Origin: Panorpa germanica
Lineage: Eukaryota; Arthropoda; Insecta; Mecoptera; Panorpidae
Direction: 5' to 3'
Assembly: GCA_963678705.1 (NCBI GenBank)
Contig: OY783204.1
Coordinates: forward strand, 20,222,759-20,286,758
DNA: 64,000 nt
Shown here piece by piece: positions 34,348-46,098 of this stretch. Position 1 is the first letter of the stretch; the number at the start of each line of letters is the position of its first letter. Below the pieces are notes generated by a model. That model ran no database searches and was not told the origin of the DNA. It saw nothing but the letters and a program-made list of their open reading frames with translations. Made by a program: the position numbers and the translations under genes.

Positions 34348-34745
34348 AAGGTATAATATACACTTGGTTATGTTGGGCTGGTAAATGGCTCGGCCAACAT
34401 GCTTGCTCGTTTATGGGTGTGATATACTTAGTTGGTAAGTTAACGTATTCAGCTCGATGTTTGGCTTGATGATAACACCCAACACGAGCCAGGCGACGAG
34501 CATGTTAGTCATTGATAGATTAGTTCAACTCTTGATGTCGTTTGAAACGTATCTCATCTTCAGTGACAATATAAAGTTTCGAAGCGAAATTATAAGCCTG
34601 TATAAGGAACGGAGGCCACTTTGGAACGTAAGAAACAAATAGTACAGCAACACGCATATAAAAAGAGACAGTTACAATGTATTTGTGAAAATCTTAAGAA
34701 AATTTATTCTTCGGTTGATAGAAAATGCGCTAAAGCTAACATAGG
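34348..34745 (+). mobile_element. Family D-related fragment with MADF-like remnant
   Basis: Begins AAAGGTATAATATACACTTG and GTTGGGCTGGTAAATGGCTC, matching the left part of the 13.65 kb element. At about 34560-34735 it reads FRSEIISLYKERRPLWNVRN, a stop, then YSNTHIKRDSYNVFVKILRK: the spacing LIxLYxxxxxLW...Y.N...+..A/S+..+...+ fits the MADF DNA-binding domain, which accompanies PIF/Harbinger transposases. The stop codon and truncation make it a pseudogene. Confidence 0.45.
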
Positions 34746-34779
34746 ATCCCTATTTTCACTGATTTAATTATAATAATTA

Positions 34780-35005
34780 AGCCCTATTCCCACTCACAAA
34801 GTGTTAATTTAAGGTTTTAACCTAAAATGTAAGTATATCAGCTTAAGAAATTTAAAGAAATAAAATTAATTATATTAAATACAATAATTTATTTTAAGTA
34901 AATATAGTAATTATTAGAAAATAATGTATATTACTGATTCATGACGCATGATTTCACAAATTCAAAAATACATTTAAAATCTTTAGGCTTTAGTTTTATA
35001 TTAAA
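34780..35005. mobile_element. Family E MITE, about 225 bp
   Basis: TTAAGCCCTATTCCCACTCAC with GGTTTTAACCTAAAATGTAA at the left; TTCATGACGCATGATTTCAC and a related inverted end at the right. Same family as 17.6 and 29.4 kb. Confidence 0.7.
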
Positions 35006-36446
35006 ACAAAATATTATTTTAATTTTTTTTTCGAACGAATATAAAAATTAGTTTTATTATTTCTTTTCAGAAATTATTTTAAGTAGCATGTTAACCTTGC
35101 GACATTTACTTATTAACTGATTTTGGTTGTGTGTTTAGAACAGTGAGCATGCTCGATTCGAAGCAAAGTGTGTATGGGGCCCTTTACAAAGCTATTAACC
35201 AGTTTACCGATCTGTATATCCCAATAATACTCGTATATACAAGCAAACGAGAAAAAGAAATGTAAGAAAAATCCACGATAAGAGTAAAAATCCACGTAAA
35301 AGTAAATGCAAAGCGTGAGTTATATTGAAGCAGGGTTTATTAATGCAAAGCTGGATTTCCGGCACGCATAAGAAAGGTTCGCATCCCTATGATCCCCTAG
35401 TGAGAATGAACTAGTGAAATGCTAATTTGGAGAGCGTAATGAAAACAAATTGTCAATTGATGGAACACTGTAGGGGGCTTTATTATGATAAATTAGTTAC
35501 ATTGTATTTTTAGCTGCGCTGACGAGACAAGATGGAGCAAGAGATGACTCAATTAGTTTTCTTGTTTATTGAAAATAGACCATACGCGCAAAATCAAGTT
35601 CCTTGTGCTATTGCATTCTACAGTCTTTAAAACAAACCTAGTGTCAACGAAGTCATGGTTTCACAAACCATATTCTGTTTGTTAGGTTTATCATCACTAT
35701 TAACTGAGCGGCATCACTTATACGTCCAGCAGAAATTAAACTAGTTAATAAAAGTATTGAAAAATTATAATAATAAAAATAAAAGTGGAAACAAACAAAA
35801 AATAACTCCAAAACATCTTGGTTGATACTTTTGTTTTTTTTTTTTAATATAAATGTGGGGTGACAATAAGCCTATCCTGGTTGACGTTTCCAATTGTGGG
35901 TCTACCTTACACCCTAGTGGGTGTTAGCTAGATTACCAGCTGTGGTTTAGCTGTTTTGATCTTATTTCAATCCTTAGTTGAGCCCCCATTTACAATTTAG
36001 CTTATTAAAAATAAAGTTCAATTAATTATTTCTCAAAGAAATTATATTACAAAAATAACTCACATATATAAAAATAGTTCACAACAATATTATCAAACAA
36101 CAAATATTACAACTAGTAATATTGTTACACGGATTCTAATTCTTAATGTTATTAACAACTAGTTAATACTACATTTCCCGAATTTTACCAATGACTGCCA
36201 TACAAACTGTGTATGTTACTACTATCGCCATTTTTAATAATCTTCTCTATGCTAACCATGCATCTGCTGCATGTCGTAGCAAGCGACTTGTCAAGTGAAC
36301 GGGGTCCACAAGTCGTTTCAAAACATTTACATTTAAACATTTAAATATAACTTAATATTAGCAATGTTCCTAACCTACTTTATAGAGTTCTTTATAATTA
36401 TTATTTCTTACAAACTAATTATATCTAATCCTAAATTATATCCCAC

Positions 36447-36449
<3 letters not shown>
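35006..36449. other. No gene seen
   Basis: AT-rich; nothing recognised beyond short poly-T runs. Confidence 0.5.

Positions 36450-36509
<60 letters not shown>
36450..36509. repeat. (AT)n microsatellite, about 60 bp
   Basis: Uninterrupted AT dinucleotides. Confidence 0.97.
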
Positions 36510-36513
<4 letters not shown>

Positions 36514-37339
36514 CTCAGGCTTCCTAGGCACGTAGCCTTTTATCGCCCTTAATATTGTTCTGCTTCTTCTTATACTTTATGTCCAGACAACAAGAATAAT
36601 CTATTCATGGCTACTGCTGTTATAAATTTCGGTTTCTCAATGATACTTTTGTTTCTTAGCTAATATTTTTGATCATGTTGAACATAACGATACCTTTACT
36701 AATCAAAATACCTTGGTTACATGTTTCCTTGGTTAACTATGAACGATCATAGTCATTAGAATTATGGGATAAAATCAATGCAAAACTTTTTAAAGTATTA
36801 ATTGACGTTAAAAGTTTTTTCTAGTAAACTGAATGGATTTATAAAATATTTGTTTATTCAAATAACCATATCAATCATCCACCGATAAACTCCTCCACGT
36901 GCCCCATCGCCGTCAAACCTACCCACCACCCCCACTAGCTCCCGAAACTGAATCGAATGTCACTTTCCGGTTCTCTGAACATCTGATTGGTTATCGTACT
37001 AGTGGGTTGGTAGTGACAGTTTTAAAAAATATAACCTCAGAAAATAATGATTGCCGCTGACGATGTAATTATTCTATTAATATATATAGCTGTTATATCC
37101 CAAAACCCGATAACGAATTTTGAGAAGATATTTTAAGTACGTTAAAATGTTGCACAATAGTTTTTTTAAGCTAGTAGAATATCTGGAACACCTGGTTAGG
37201 CATTAACGATTATTTTGCTACTACGCTAAAATTGTTGCTAAAAAATATTTGCTCTTGAACTAGGGAAGACAGATAGTTAAAATTTGGTTTTTGTATTGAG
37301 ATATTAATTGTGCATATTTGCGAACAATTATTGGAAATC
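36510..37339. other. No gene seen
   Basis: AT-rich apart from a GC-richer patch at 36885-37015 (CACGTGCCCCATCGCCGTC) without a coding frame I can support. Confidence 0.45.
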
Positions 37340-37545
37340 CAAAATTGGAATTGGCAGGCGGGGCTACTGCACAAGAAAGGGGCATCCACAATAGAGATTA
37401 AAGCACTAAATTTTTGAAAGACGTGACGGAAAAAAAATGTTCCTTTTATTCGGAAAATAATTAGGGGCCTCCGCTCCTTCGTTTCCCCAAGGCCTTCACA
37501 AATCTAAATCTAAATCTAAGGCCTTCTAAATCCTGCTCTGATACC
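37340..37545. mobile_element. hAT-type MITE (family G), degraded copy
   Basis: GGCAGGCGGGGCTACTGC, CACAATAGAGATTAAAGCAC, TTCCTTTTATTCGGAAAATA and AATTAGGGGCCTCCGCTCCT match the 58.8 kb copy. Ends are decayed, and a small ATCTAA direct repeat (three units) has expanded near the right end. Confidence 0.75.
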
Positions 37546-38307
37546 TGTTAAACAAGAAAACTGTGAAAGAGATGCAGAATCAAACGCTAGCAGTTGTTAC
37601 AGCAACCCATAAAGCTTTCGTTTAATGTTCTGATATAAAAAGATAAATAAATAAGATTAGTTATTACAAACTTTACTTTAAATTACAAACTTACGTATAT
37701 AGTGGACAGACTATCTTAAGACATATTGCATTGAACTTTCTCATTCATGCCGTTTACAGGGTGAAATAGCAACACAAAAGTGAAATAGCAATAAAATATT
37801 ACAAACACTTCCGATATAAATTATGACAAGTATGTTCATGTTTCTCTGCATAATATTAAACAAATATTATTACATTCAATAAATTCCATAAATGATTGTT
37901 TCTTTCTGTTTATCATATGTTTTATTTTATTTTAAAATAGTTGCATTTAGATTCTTGTCATCCACAAGCATGTTTAGCTATAATGAACAGTACATTATGT
38001 GTAAAACTCTAGCAGAGGCGGCATTAGATGGTGGTAAGCACGGCACTGCCCGGGGCTTCGTATTCTCGCCCAAGTAAAATTCATTACTATGTATCTATTT
38101 GATCCTCGCGCTCCGCTCTTTAGGAAAGCTACTTGAATCACTGCGTCTTCTATTAAGGTATTCATGCACCTTAGTTTACCATTATTAATATTTGTCATCT
38201 TTGAGTTTGGTAACTTTTATAAAACTTCCAATATTATTTATTTATTTTATGTTTTACCTTTCGGCATTACATTCTTCTGCCGTAGTACAATACATTTTAA
38301 TCCATAA

Positions 38308-38308
<1 letters not shown>
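37546..38308. other. No gene seen
   Basis: AT-rich; a GC-richer patch at 38010-38120 (GGCGGCATTAGATGGTGGTA, GGCACTGCCCGGGGCTTCG) looks like part of another hAT-type MITE but its ends were not resolved. Confidence 0.4.

Positions 38309-38392
<84 letters not shown>
38309..38392. repeat. (TA)n microsatellite, about 84 bp
   Basis: Uninterrupted TA dinucleotides; it produces an artefactual Tyr-Ile reading frame. Confidence 0.97.
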
Positions 38393-38395
<3 letters not shown>

Positions 38396-38478
38396 CCTTC
38401 CACCGGAACCAAAAACAAACACCTCAATTCTCCTAATATCTACAAGAAAATAAATGGTTTTGCACATTTTCAAAAGAT

Positions 38479-38690
38479 TTAAAGAGCTTCAGCCTTCCTT
38501 CTTCTAGTTATTTCTGCCATCCATCTGTTCCCTTCCTTGCCCCCTTTTAGGAGCTGCCCAATATTCATCTCACTCCCTACTTTTTCCTTACAATCAAACT
38601 TAATGTGCTCCAGTGTGTCGTCCTCCGTTCCGCACACTCTACACATTCTTTCCTCTCTACTTTCCCAGTATCTGTTTCCTTTTATATTAC
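38479..38690 (-). pseudogene. LINE reverse transcriptase C-terminus with intact zinc motif
   Basis: The minus-strand frame reads GNRYWESREERMCRVCGTED, then DTLEHIKFDCKEKVGSEM, and ends RWMAEITRRRKAEAL with TAA at 38481-38479. The C-x2-C...H-x4-C arrangement (CRVC, LEHIKFDC) in an ...RYWE...CR.CG..E.T.EH.... context is typical of the C-terminal region of Jockey/R1-type insect LINEs. Upstream frames are degraded (the antisense continues pyrimidine-rich to about 38900). Confidence 0.75.
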
Positions 38691-39689
38691 TATATTATAT
38701 AGTATATTACTTTCCCAATTCCTTTTATATCTTGTATTGTAATTGCTTTTCTCGATTTTTCTCATTCTTTCCTGTTGCTGTATCTCCTTATCCTTTCTCC
38801 TTTGATCCTTTGCCACACTTGCGCCTCCTTCTCTTCTTCTCTCTGCCTCTTCGATCGCCATTCCATTCCTTTCAAAATACTCCTTTCTTCTTATAAAACT
38901 TCCAATATAAAATTTTATTTCTCGTCAATTATCATCAAAAATACTTACTTACAATTTACATAAATTATACAAAGAACAAGTGCCTCTCGCAATGATCTGT
39001 CATGCCGGGGACTCGCAATGGCTAACGCCGCCCCTGTATACTAGTACGGAATGTAAAAGGTCCCACACACACGAATAAACTATTTAGAAATGCTGTAGTT
39101 TAATGCAACTAGAAACGTTTTCACCCTTTTCCCTTTGACTCGCTCAGTGCACTATTTTTTTATGGTGGCATATACTATATTTTTATTGCAATTTTCCGTA
39201 CGATTTTCTTTATCAAGCATTTTGTCTCCATTCGAAACAATTGTGTTATTCAGAAACGTCGTTCACGTAGAAAACTGATAAGAATATAAAATATTCATAA
39301 AACAGAAAAACTTTGAAAATAAATTTTCTTTAACAGTATTAATCTATCAGTCGCCTCCAAGTAAAGACTTTGGCTGCTATGGTCTCATTAACATTATCGT
39401 CTTAGATTGAATATAAAGGAGATACTATACCTTAAATTTCTTAATTGTTTTCAAGGTAATTTATATTAGTACTTCACAGTCTGATTTAAAACTTTTAGTG
39501 ACTTTTTTTCATTCTCAGTTAAACTTTAGTTATGGCAAAACCATAGTCTTTTACATATGTCTGGCAACGACGGAATGATCTTTATGAAAAAACTGACTTT
39601 TGTTAAACACTAAAAATTATACTCAAAGTTAAGTTAGAAATCACAAGCATGTTCATGTGTCAAACGGGAGCAGAACTAACGCGAACTAT
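38691..39689. other. LINE-derived and AT-rich DNA
   Basis: 38691-38900 is pyrimidine-rich, apparently the antisense of more LINE sequence; the rest is AT-rich without features. Confidence 0.45.
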
Positions 39690-39887
39690 ATTTCAGGAGA
39701 TATTAAACAATTAAGAAAGTCATTTTGTCTCTTTAATTATTAAAGGGAGTTGTGCACATTCCAAGTGCATGTGACATCACAATCCTTGTGTAAGGTTACA
39801 ACCTTACAACTTAGATATTTAATAAGATAGACACGCGTCGATCAACAATTGAAAATCGACCACTAAAAAATGAGGACACAAGTCCAT
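39690..39887 (-). mobile_element. Family A element, internally deleted
   Basis: Ends TGAGGACACAAGTCCAT (one terminal repeat). Contains ACATTCCAAGTGCATGTGAC and GTGTAAGGTTACAACCTTAC, then jumps to AGACACGCGTCGATCAACAA, so the middle is missing. Confidence 0.8.
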
Positions 39888-40426
39888 TGTAACAGTACAA
39901 AATATTCCGAAACAGTACACCAAAATTAATCAGACAAATGTATTTACCAATTATTCCGCCAATTTCCCGCATGCAGTTCCAATTCCGGATTTAAAGCCAG
40001 ATACTACATCTCTTGAGAATCTGAAGAATTCAATTTCTGTTTACATAAAATAGCTTCGAAATAGATAAATTTCCAAATCCACGTTATAAAGAATTACGTG
40101 CTTCTGCAATGTATTTCTTGCTTCGATACGTAGTGTTATTCGTATCTCTATGGTTAAATTATAGCCTTTGGGCAACAACAACCAGCAATGCAATCACTTT
40201 TAGGATATTGAAGCAGTAGAAATCCTCAAGGAAAATGTCTTATAACAGTTAACCCTTAAATGGGTTTATAGATAAATCTACAAAAGTAATTTTAAGTAAG
40301 TTTTTCAATTCTCAGTTAAGGAGGTATAGCGTCTTTAAACAAGAGGTGTTCTTTTTAACCAACTGAAAAGTGTTGCTATTTTTCTCTTTGTTACTATCTC
40401 TGAAGTTAATATATAATATATATAAT

Positions 40427-40519
40427 TTGGTACTACCACCAAGATCTGCACCGATGGCGACTCCAGGCAGTCTTCTGCGCACACCACCGCGACCCTCCTA
40501 CTCATTGAGGCTTTATACT
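40427..40519. other. GC-rich island of unknown nature
   Basis: About 90 bp far richer in GC than its surroundings (GATGGCGACTCCAGGCAGTC, ACACCACCGCGACCCTCCTA), abutting a family A element. It is open in more than one frame (plus: PPRSAPMATPGSLLRTPP; minus: MSRRVAVVCAEDCLESPS). No splice donor follows before the family A element. Could be a transposon gag or exon scrap. Confidence 0.3.
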
Positions 40520-40520
40520 A

Positions 40521-41142
40521 ATGGGCTTGTGTCCTCATTTTTTAGTGGTCGATTTTTCAATTGTTGATTGAAATTGATGTTAATAAATGTGTATTGGCGT
40601 GTCTATTTTATTAAATATCTAAATATTGACGGATATATAGCAATGAAAAGATTGAATTGTAGTTTTAGCGCTAGAAATGGTCGGCCATATTTTTTACGAC
40701 GTGAAATGCATTTTAACGTCAGCTATTTGTTGAGTAGGTCAGTGCTGTGGTAATGTTCTGTAACTGTTGGTAGTCAAATAATCAAGTGAAGTCAAAGAAT
40801 AATAAGTTTTTATTTTATTTAACCCTGCTAAGGCAGACATAATATTGAAATTTGATTGTTCCTTGAAATAGCTGTAAATAATATTTGATATTTTGATATA
40901 TAAATACATATAGCAGAGATTTATGAGCTGTAAGGTTGGTAACCTTACACCATGCACTTGGAATGTGTACAACGTTGAATCCCTTTAATAATTAAAGAGA
41001 CAAAACGACTTTTTTAATTGTTAATATATCTTAACATATAACGAGTTATTAAAAAATAATTGAACATTTGAGGTTCTAGTAACCCACTTTATCAATACAT
41101 AGTACACTTTTATAGAAATTAACACATAGGACACAAGCCCAT
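40521..41142 (+). mobile_element. Family A element, about 620 bp
   Basis: Terminal inverted repeats ATGGGCTTGTGTCCT and AGGACACAAGCCCAT. Body contains AGTGGTCGATTTTTCAATTG, AATGTGTATTGGCGTGTCTA, GTCGGCCATATTTTTTACGA-type sequence and the palindrome GTAAGGTTGGTAACCTTAC. Compared with the 45.5 and 63.3 kb copies it lacks about 20 bp (ACAAGGATTGTGATGTCAC). No transposase. Confidence 0.92.
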
Positions 41143-42319
41143 TACAACAAAGTTATAATGTATAATATACTTCACTTGCCCCAAAGGCTGAGTACAGTTC
41201 AGAAATAGTGCGAAATTCAAAATGACATTTTGTTTCGTAAAACCGAATTGAGGTTTAATTGATTATTGGAAAAACGGCACTAAGAACATTTATATTTCTT
41301 AAACTTTTTAACAGTGTCTTCTAGAACCAGCCTTTGTATTAATTTCAACAAATTTAATAATAAAAAATGACTGCGTTGCAAAATACTACCATTACAAAAA
41401 GATTTTCGTTTAATATTGTAATTTTGTCGAACATATATGAGTATGTATATATATTCTTTAGATACTTTTGTGACATTTTCATTATTGAAAATACTCACTC
41501 AACAAAAAATATCTATCTATGTATAAAACGTAACATATTGTCAGATAATGCAATACTCATAAAAGCTGAAGCATCTGGCAACACTAGACGTCATATGCAG
41601 AATGTCGTTTTATTGACATCTGACAACACTAGAAAGGATGACCCACTTCTGAACACAATAGAACTCTGTTTAGGTTAGATATCTCGCGAATGTGAACAAT
41701 TATGATGACATATTAAAACTCTTTGTTAATTAGACAATCAGTTAATTGCAGAAATCTTTATTTACACTTTTTATTGTGAATGTTTTGTTAAAAATAAATA
41801 GATAAAACATTTGTTTTATTAATGTGACTTAGTAATTTAATGTTATATTATGTAACATTAACACAAGCTTAGGCTGTACGTATTTACGCTTTAAATATCA
41901 ATAAAAATATTTAAGTATGGTTACAGATATTTTGTAATTTTAAGCCTCAACCCACTACTTTAATATATAATTTTCGTTTTAATTAATTATTTTATTCTAA
42001 ATATAAGGTTTTGGGAATATGCATTCCTTGTCACATTTATACGTCTTTTAATTTTAGTTTTAATTGAGTTGGTGCGCATGCGTCGTTAGTAATATATATT
42101 TTCACAGCTCTCGTTTATTGTTGCTTTGTTTGAAAAGAATATAATATGAATTTAGTAAATTGTGAATTTGTAAAATTATTATTTGAGTAAAGTTACAAGT
42201 AAATGTTAAGTTACTAAGTTAAAGTAAAAAGAAAATGCTTCAACATATAATTTCATTCGGAATATGAACCCCTGGTGGCAAATTTTGTTAATTAACAGGA
42301 TGAATCTATCATCTAGGCA
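41143..42319. other. No gene seen
   Basis: AT-rich; overlapping chance frames at 41280-41678 on both strands have no motifs. Confidence 0.5.
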
Positions 42320-42575
42320 TCAGTAAACATTTTAATGACAGTTTGGCATCACATTGAAGATGTGTATGATTTCTTTGTCATGAAAGAGTTCATTTACAAT
42401 TCAGTTTCTTACAAATGTGACACTTACTCACTTACAAATCTTACTCGGTTACAAATGGCGAAACCACTCTACCTATCGGAATACAAATGAAGATAAAGTT
42501 GACGCGAACTATAATTGAAGTGCAATAGTGACAGAAACGGCACAAAACAGGACACTTCATCAAATTGTTTACTAG
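42320..42575 (+). mobile_element. Family N MITE, 256 bp
   Basis: TCAGTAAACATTTTAATGAC at the left and CATCAAATTGTTTACTAGG at the right; the interior matches the 3.9 kb copy (GTGTATGATTTCTTTGTCAT, GGCGAAACCACTCTACCTAT). Confidence 0.75.
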
Positions 42576-43366
42576 GAGTTTTACGCTTCTTTTCTTAATT
42601 TTCTATCAAAATAATAGTTCCAGCAAAAGCACAAATCCATCGTTTTTTCATAATTTCTGCTATCACTACTTTACACTGCATTTTAAATTACAGGTTATAC
42701 AAAAGTAAATTGTATTTACTTCTATATTTACAAAACTGAAATAGAATTTCTATTAAAAATAAGTTCTACTGCATTTTGACAGGTTGTCACAAATTTGAGG
42801 TTATAATATAAACAGATGGTGGTAAACTAGAATACAGTTTTACTATTTTTAATTTAGAAAGCTTAGACCTTGCAAGATTCTAAAACGACACACATATTGC
42901 CATATACACAAACAGCAAATGTTGATTGTATTCTTTTCAAAAAACAGAAATGTAGAGAACCCATTTCGTATACTTATCCATAAGTAGAGAGGCTATAATG
43001 ACGACACGACGCCCTTACTCCTAATAAGGTCTAATAGGTTTTATGACGTCGTAGATATTACAATTTAAAATAAGAAAACTAGTTCATTATTTCTAAGTAG
43101 CTGTTAGATCCTCTCTGCTACGTGGTAGAGATTACTCCAGCCCCAGTTAGTGTAAATAAACCCTAAGCTAATGGAACCTTAGATGAACGTAACAGCCTTG
43201 TGGAAACAAGGACATGGAAAACCAACAACTTCTGGTAAAAATTGACCGAGACTTCCCAACCTTGCATGACTTTAGTAAAATTTAGTTGTAAGCTATATAA
43301 ATCTGTACAGCAAGGATCTAAAATATGAGTACCACTCAAACATAAATCGAAATTTTATTCATACTA
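42576..43366. other. No gene seen
   Basis: AT-rich; nothing recognised. Confidence 0.5.
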
Positions 43367-43413
43367 TTTTATTCATCTACTATTATATTATATATAATAG
43401 TAGATGAATAAAA
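43367..43413. repeat. Perfect inverted repeat, 22-bp arms, 3-nt loop
   Basis: TTTTATTCATCTACTATTAT with its exact complement immediately following; the unit TTTTATTCAT(A/C)(C/T)T also occurs as direct repeats on both sides (43350-43450). Confidence 0.9.
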
Positions 43414-43769
43414 AATATATATTTTATTCATACTACTATTTTATTCATCGTATTTATGTGTTGGTGCTCGGCTCGTGTTGGCAACACGCCAGTCAAGCCG
43501 AACACGCCAGCCACCAGCTATGTTCATAGCACCCATACACTATCAAGCATTGTATAAACATAGAGTGCGACAGAGGCTGAATACTGCGACAAAGGCACTT
43601 TTTTTTCATTTATTAATTTTTAATAGCACCTCCCAGGCTTCCGCCCATATGTGCTGCTTTGTCCACTTATTCTATCCCTCTTAAAGTTTTACATTTCTAT
43701 TACATTCATATATAATTATATAAGAACAGATAAAATATGTACAAAAGAACTTATTATAACTCATTTTAT

Positions 43770-44364
43770 CTAATTTAACTGTTCAATCTCATCCGCCGTA
43801 AAATTATCCCGAATCCATTGCTTAAATTCTTCTCCTGCACTTCCTATTACTGTCTCTGCATCCCTTCTTATTACTACTTTATCATTCTTCAATAGCATTT
43901 TTCTAGTTTCAAAAATCTCCTTCGCATACTCATTATAATATCGATACCTAATCTCTTCATTTACTAGATACCCCAGACTTCCGATTTCTCTGACTTTTAT
44001 TCTACCCTGACATTCTTTCAATATATGCATCAGTGTTTCCCGTTCACCACATCAGCACCTATCATCACTCTCAACTCCAAGCTGGACTTACTTTGCTATA
44101 ATAGATACCATGGCCGCTTACTAAAAAAGATAAATGCAGTCCAGGTTGAAACCACTTATTCTGCTTTACAAACTTAACACTCTTAATGTGGTGATAACTT
44201 GTTCTCCCTTTTTCCGTCACATCCCATCTGTTCTGCCATGTAATCAACAGTTTCTCTGCGGTAAAGGCAAAGAGAGAAATAGCTGCCGAAAGTCCTCTGT
44301 GTCTCTTTCTAACCGAGCACTCTGCCTGCTTGCTTGCCCCCCCCCCCCCATCATCGCCAATCAA
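43770..44364 (-). pseudogene. LINE reverse transcriptase C-terminal region, Jockey/R1-type
   Basis: The minus strand first reads KQNKWFQPGLHLSFLVSGHG (the LTGHG-type motif that precedes the zinc region in R1/Jockey-like proteins), shifts frame by one base, reads VQLGVESDDRC, a stop, CGERETLMHILKECQGRIK (C-x-C...H-x4-C), then an open 86-codon tail ending FTADEIEQLN. The frameshift and in-frame stop show it is dead. Confidence 0.75.
44337..44349. repeat. Poly(C) run, 13 nt
   Basis: Thirteen consecutive C. Flanks at 44295-44330 and 44385-44420 are imperfectly inverted (GTGTCTCTTTCTAACCGAGC against AGAAAGAGACAGATAGGACA), suggesting the run sits near the centre of a small inverted-repeat element. 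Confidence 0.85.
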
Positions 44365-45322
44365 CCATGACAGCAGCAGCAGTTCGTCTAGAAAGAGACA
44401 GATAGGACACTCGGTTCGATTTTATCGCTTCCTCTTTTTAAAACTCGATAGTTCTTCCGCGGAACTTATTTTGACAATTCCAAGCGTGTTCATATAGTGC
44501 TAGTGATATAGTTGTAGTGCTGTTAGTGCCATCCGCTCCAGAACATCTTTCAAGTGCACCTCTCTATCACGTCTACATTACCACTTCAATAATTCCCACC
44601 CCCTGGTGGTTGTTTCTGTAATGTAGTCTCCCTCATTGTATAACCTCATATTATTTAGCAACCAGAACAATGTAAATTGAGTGACGTCACGAAATTTGAT
44701 GCCTGACATCTCTTTGTTGGTGTCATGGTCCAGTTTCGTGATTGTCAGGTCAGGTGACAATTAGGGAGACAATAAAATGGTTACTTTGTACCAACCACAA
44801 CGATTTTGAAAACGTACTATATAACCAGTAGCTTGTTTATTCCGTAAAATCAATTAAGTTTTTCAGAGCCGTTTTGCTATTTAAATATTTGTTTAAAATA
44901 TTTTAGAATGTTACAGATTTTTTTAGAACATTGAAGAATTATGTGTTTTACTATCGGAGGGCTATTACATCACTACTAAATTATAGTTTAGGTTTACAAA
45001 TTTTGCACCAGAGCTTACTAAATTAATGTTAGTCTCTCTATGTAACTATGTTAAGGTTGTAATACAATTTTCCATGATTTGAGTTAGTTTTTTCGATTTT
45101 TGGAAGGAACGAAAGCTCATTGCACTAAGTGCACTCATTGCACTTGTGAACTAAGTTATGATTTATATATAACCGATAAAGTTGTCTATCAAAACCAATA
45201 TCCAATTATTTTATTCAATTCACATTTGTAAAAAACGATCGACTAGTTGATGTCATTCCTTTCCTTACATTCTTCTTTACCATCATTTACCTACCTTTAC
45301 AGTCGCTGTTAAACAATAGCCA
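44365..45322. other. No gene seen
   Basis: Mixed GC-richer (to about 44770) and AT-rich DNA; nothing recognised. Confidence 0.45.
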
Positions 45323-45423
45323 CCTTACAAATAAACCTGTTATAAAATTTATACCAGGTATAAAGTCAGGCTTATTATCAATATATACCTGGTATAAATT
45401 TTATAACAAGTTTATTTGTAAGG
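45323..45423. repeat. Long hairpin: 40-bp arms, 21-nt loop
   Basis: Arms 45323-45362 and 45384-45423 (starting CCTTACAAATAAAC and ending ATACCAGGTATA) match at 39 of 40 positions, loop AAGTCAGGCTTATTATCAATA. No second copy is seen in the window and there is no coding potential. It could be a very small snap-back MITE or an RNA hairpin precursor. Confidence 0.92.
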
Positions 45424-45462
45424 CTGTAGAAGTATAAAAGAGTTGCAGAATCAAACGTTACA

Positions 45463-46098
45463 ATGGGCTTGTGACCTCATGTTTTAGTGGTCGATTTTTC
45501 AATTGTTGATTGACATTGATGTTGATAAATGTGTATTGGCGTGTCTATTTTATTAAATATCAAAATATTGACGGAGATATAGCAATTAAAAGTTTGAGTT
45601 GTAGTTTTAGCGCTAGAAATGGTCGGCCATATTTGTATGACGTGAAATGCATTTTAACGTCAGTTATTTGTTGAGTAGGTCAGTGCTGTGGTAATGTTTT
45701 GTAGCTGTTGGTAGTCAAATAATCAAGTCAAGTCAAAGAATAATAAGTATTTATTTTATTTAACCCTGCTAAGGCAGACATAATATTGAAATTGTATTGT
45801 TCCTTGAAATAGATGTAAATAATATTTGATATTTTGATATATAAATACATATAGCAGAGATTTATGAGCTGTAAGGTTGGTAACCTTACACAAGGATTGT
45901 GATGTCACATGCACTTGGAATGTGTACAACGTTGAATCCCTTTAATAATTAAAGAGACAAAATGACTTTTTTAATTGTTAATATCTCTTAACATATAAGA
46001 AGTTATTAAAAAATAATTGGACATTTGAGGTTCTAGTAACCCACTTTTTCAATATATAGTACACTTTTATAGAAATTAAGACATAGGACACAAGCCCA
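45463..46098 (+). mobile_element. Family A element, about 636 bp
   Basis: ATGGGCTTGTGACCTCATG at the left, ACATAGGACACAAGCCCAT at the right. Nearly identical to the 63.3 kb copy throughout, including GTAAGGTTGGTAACCTTAC followed by ACAAGGATTGTGATGTCAC. Confidence 0.93.

Noticed and set aside
38192-38482. Tyr-Ile repeat frame
   Set aside because: Artefact of the (TA)n microsatellite.
38537-38963. 119- and 62-codon plus-strand Leu/Phe/Ser-rich frames resembling membrane proteins
   Set aside because: Pyrimidine-rich antisense of a LINE fragment whose sense strand shows the CRVC...LEHIKFDC motif.
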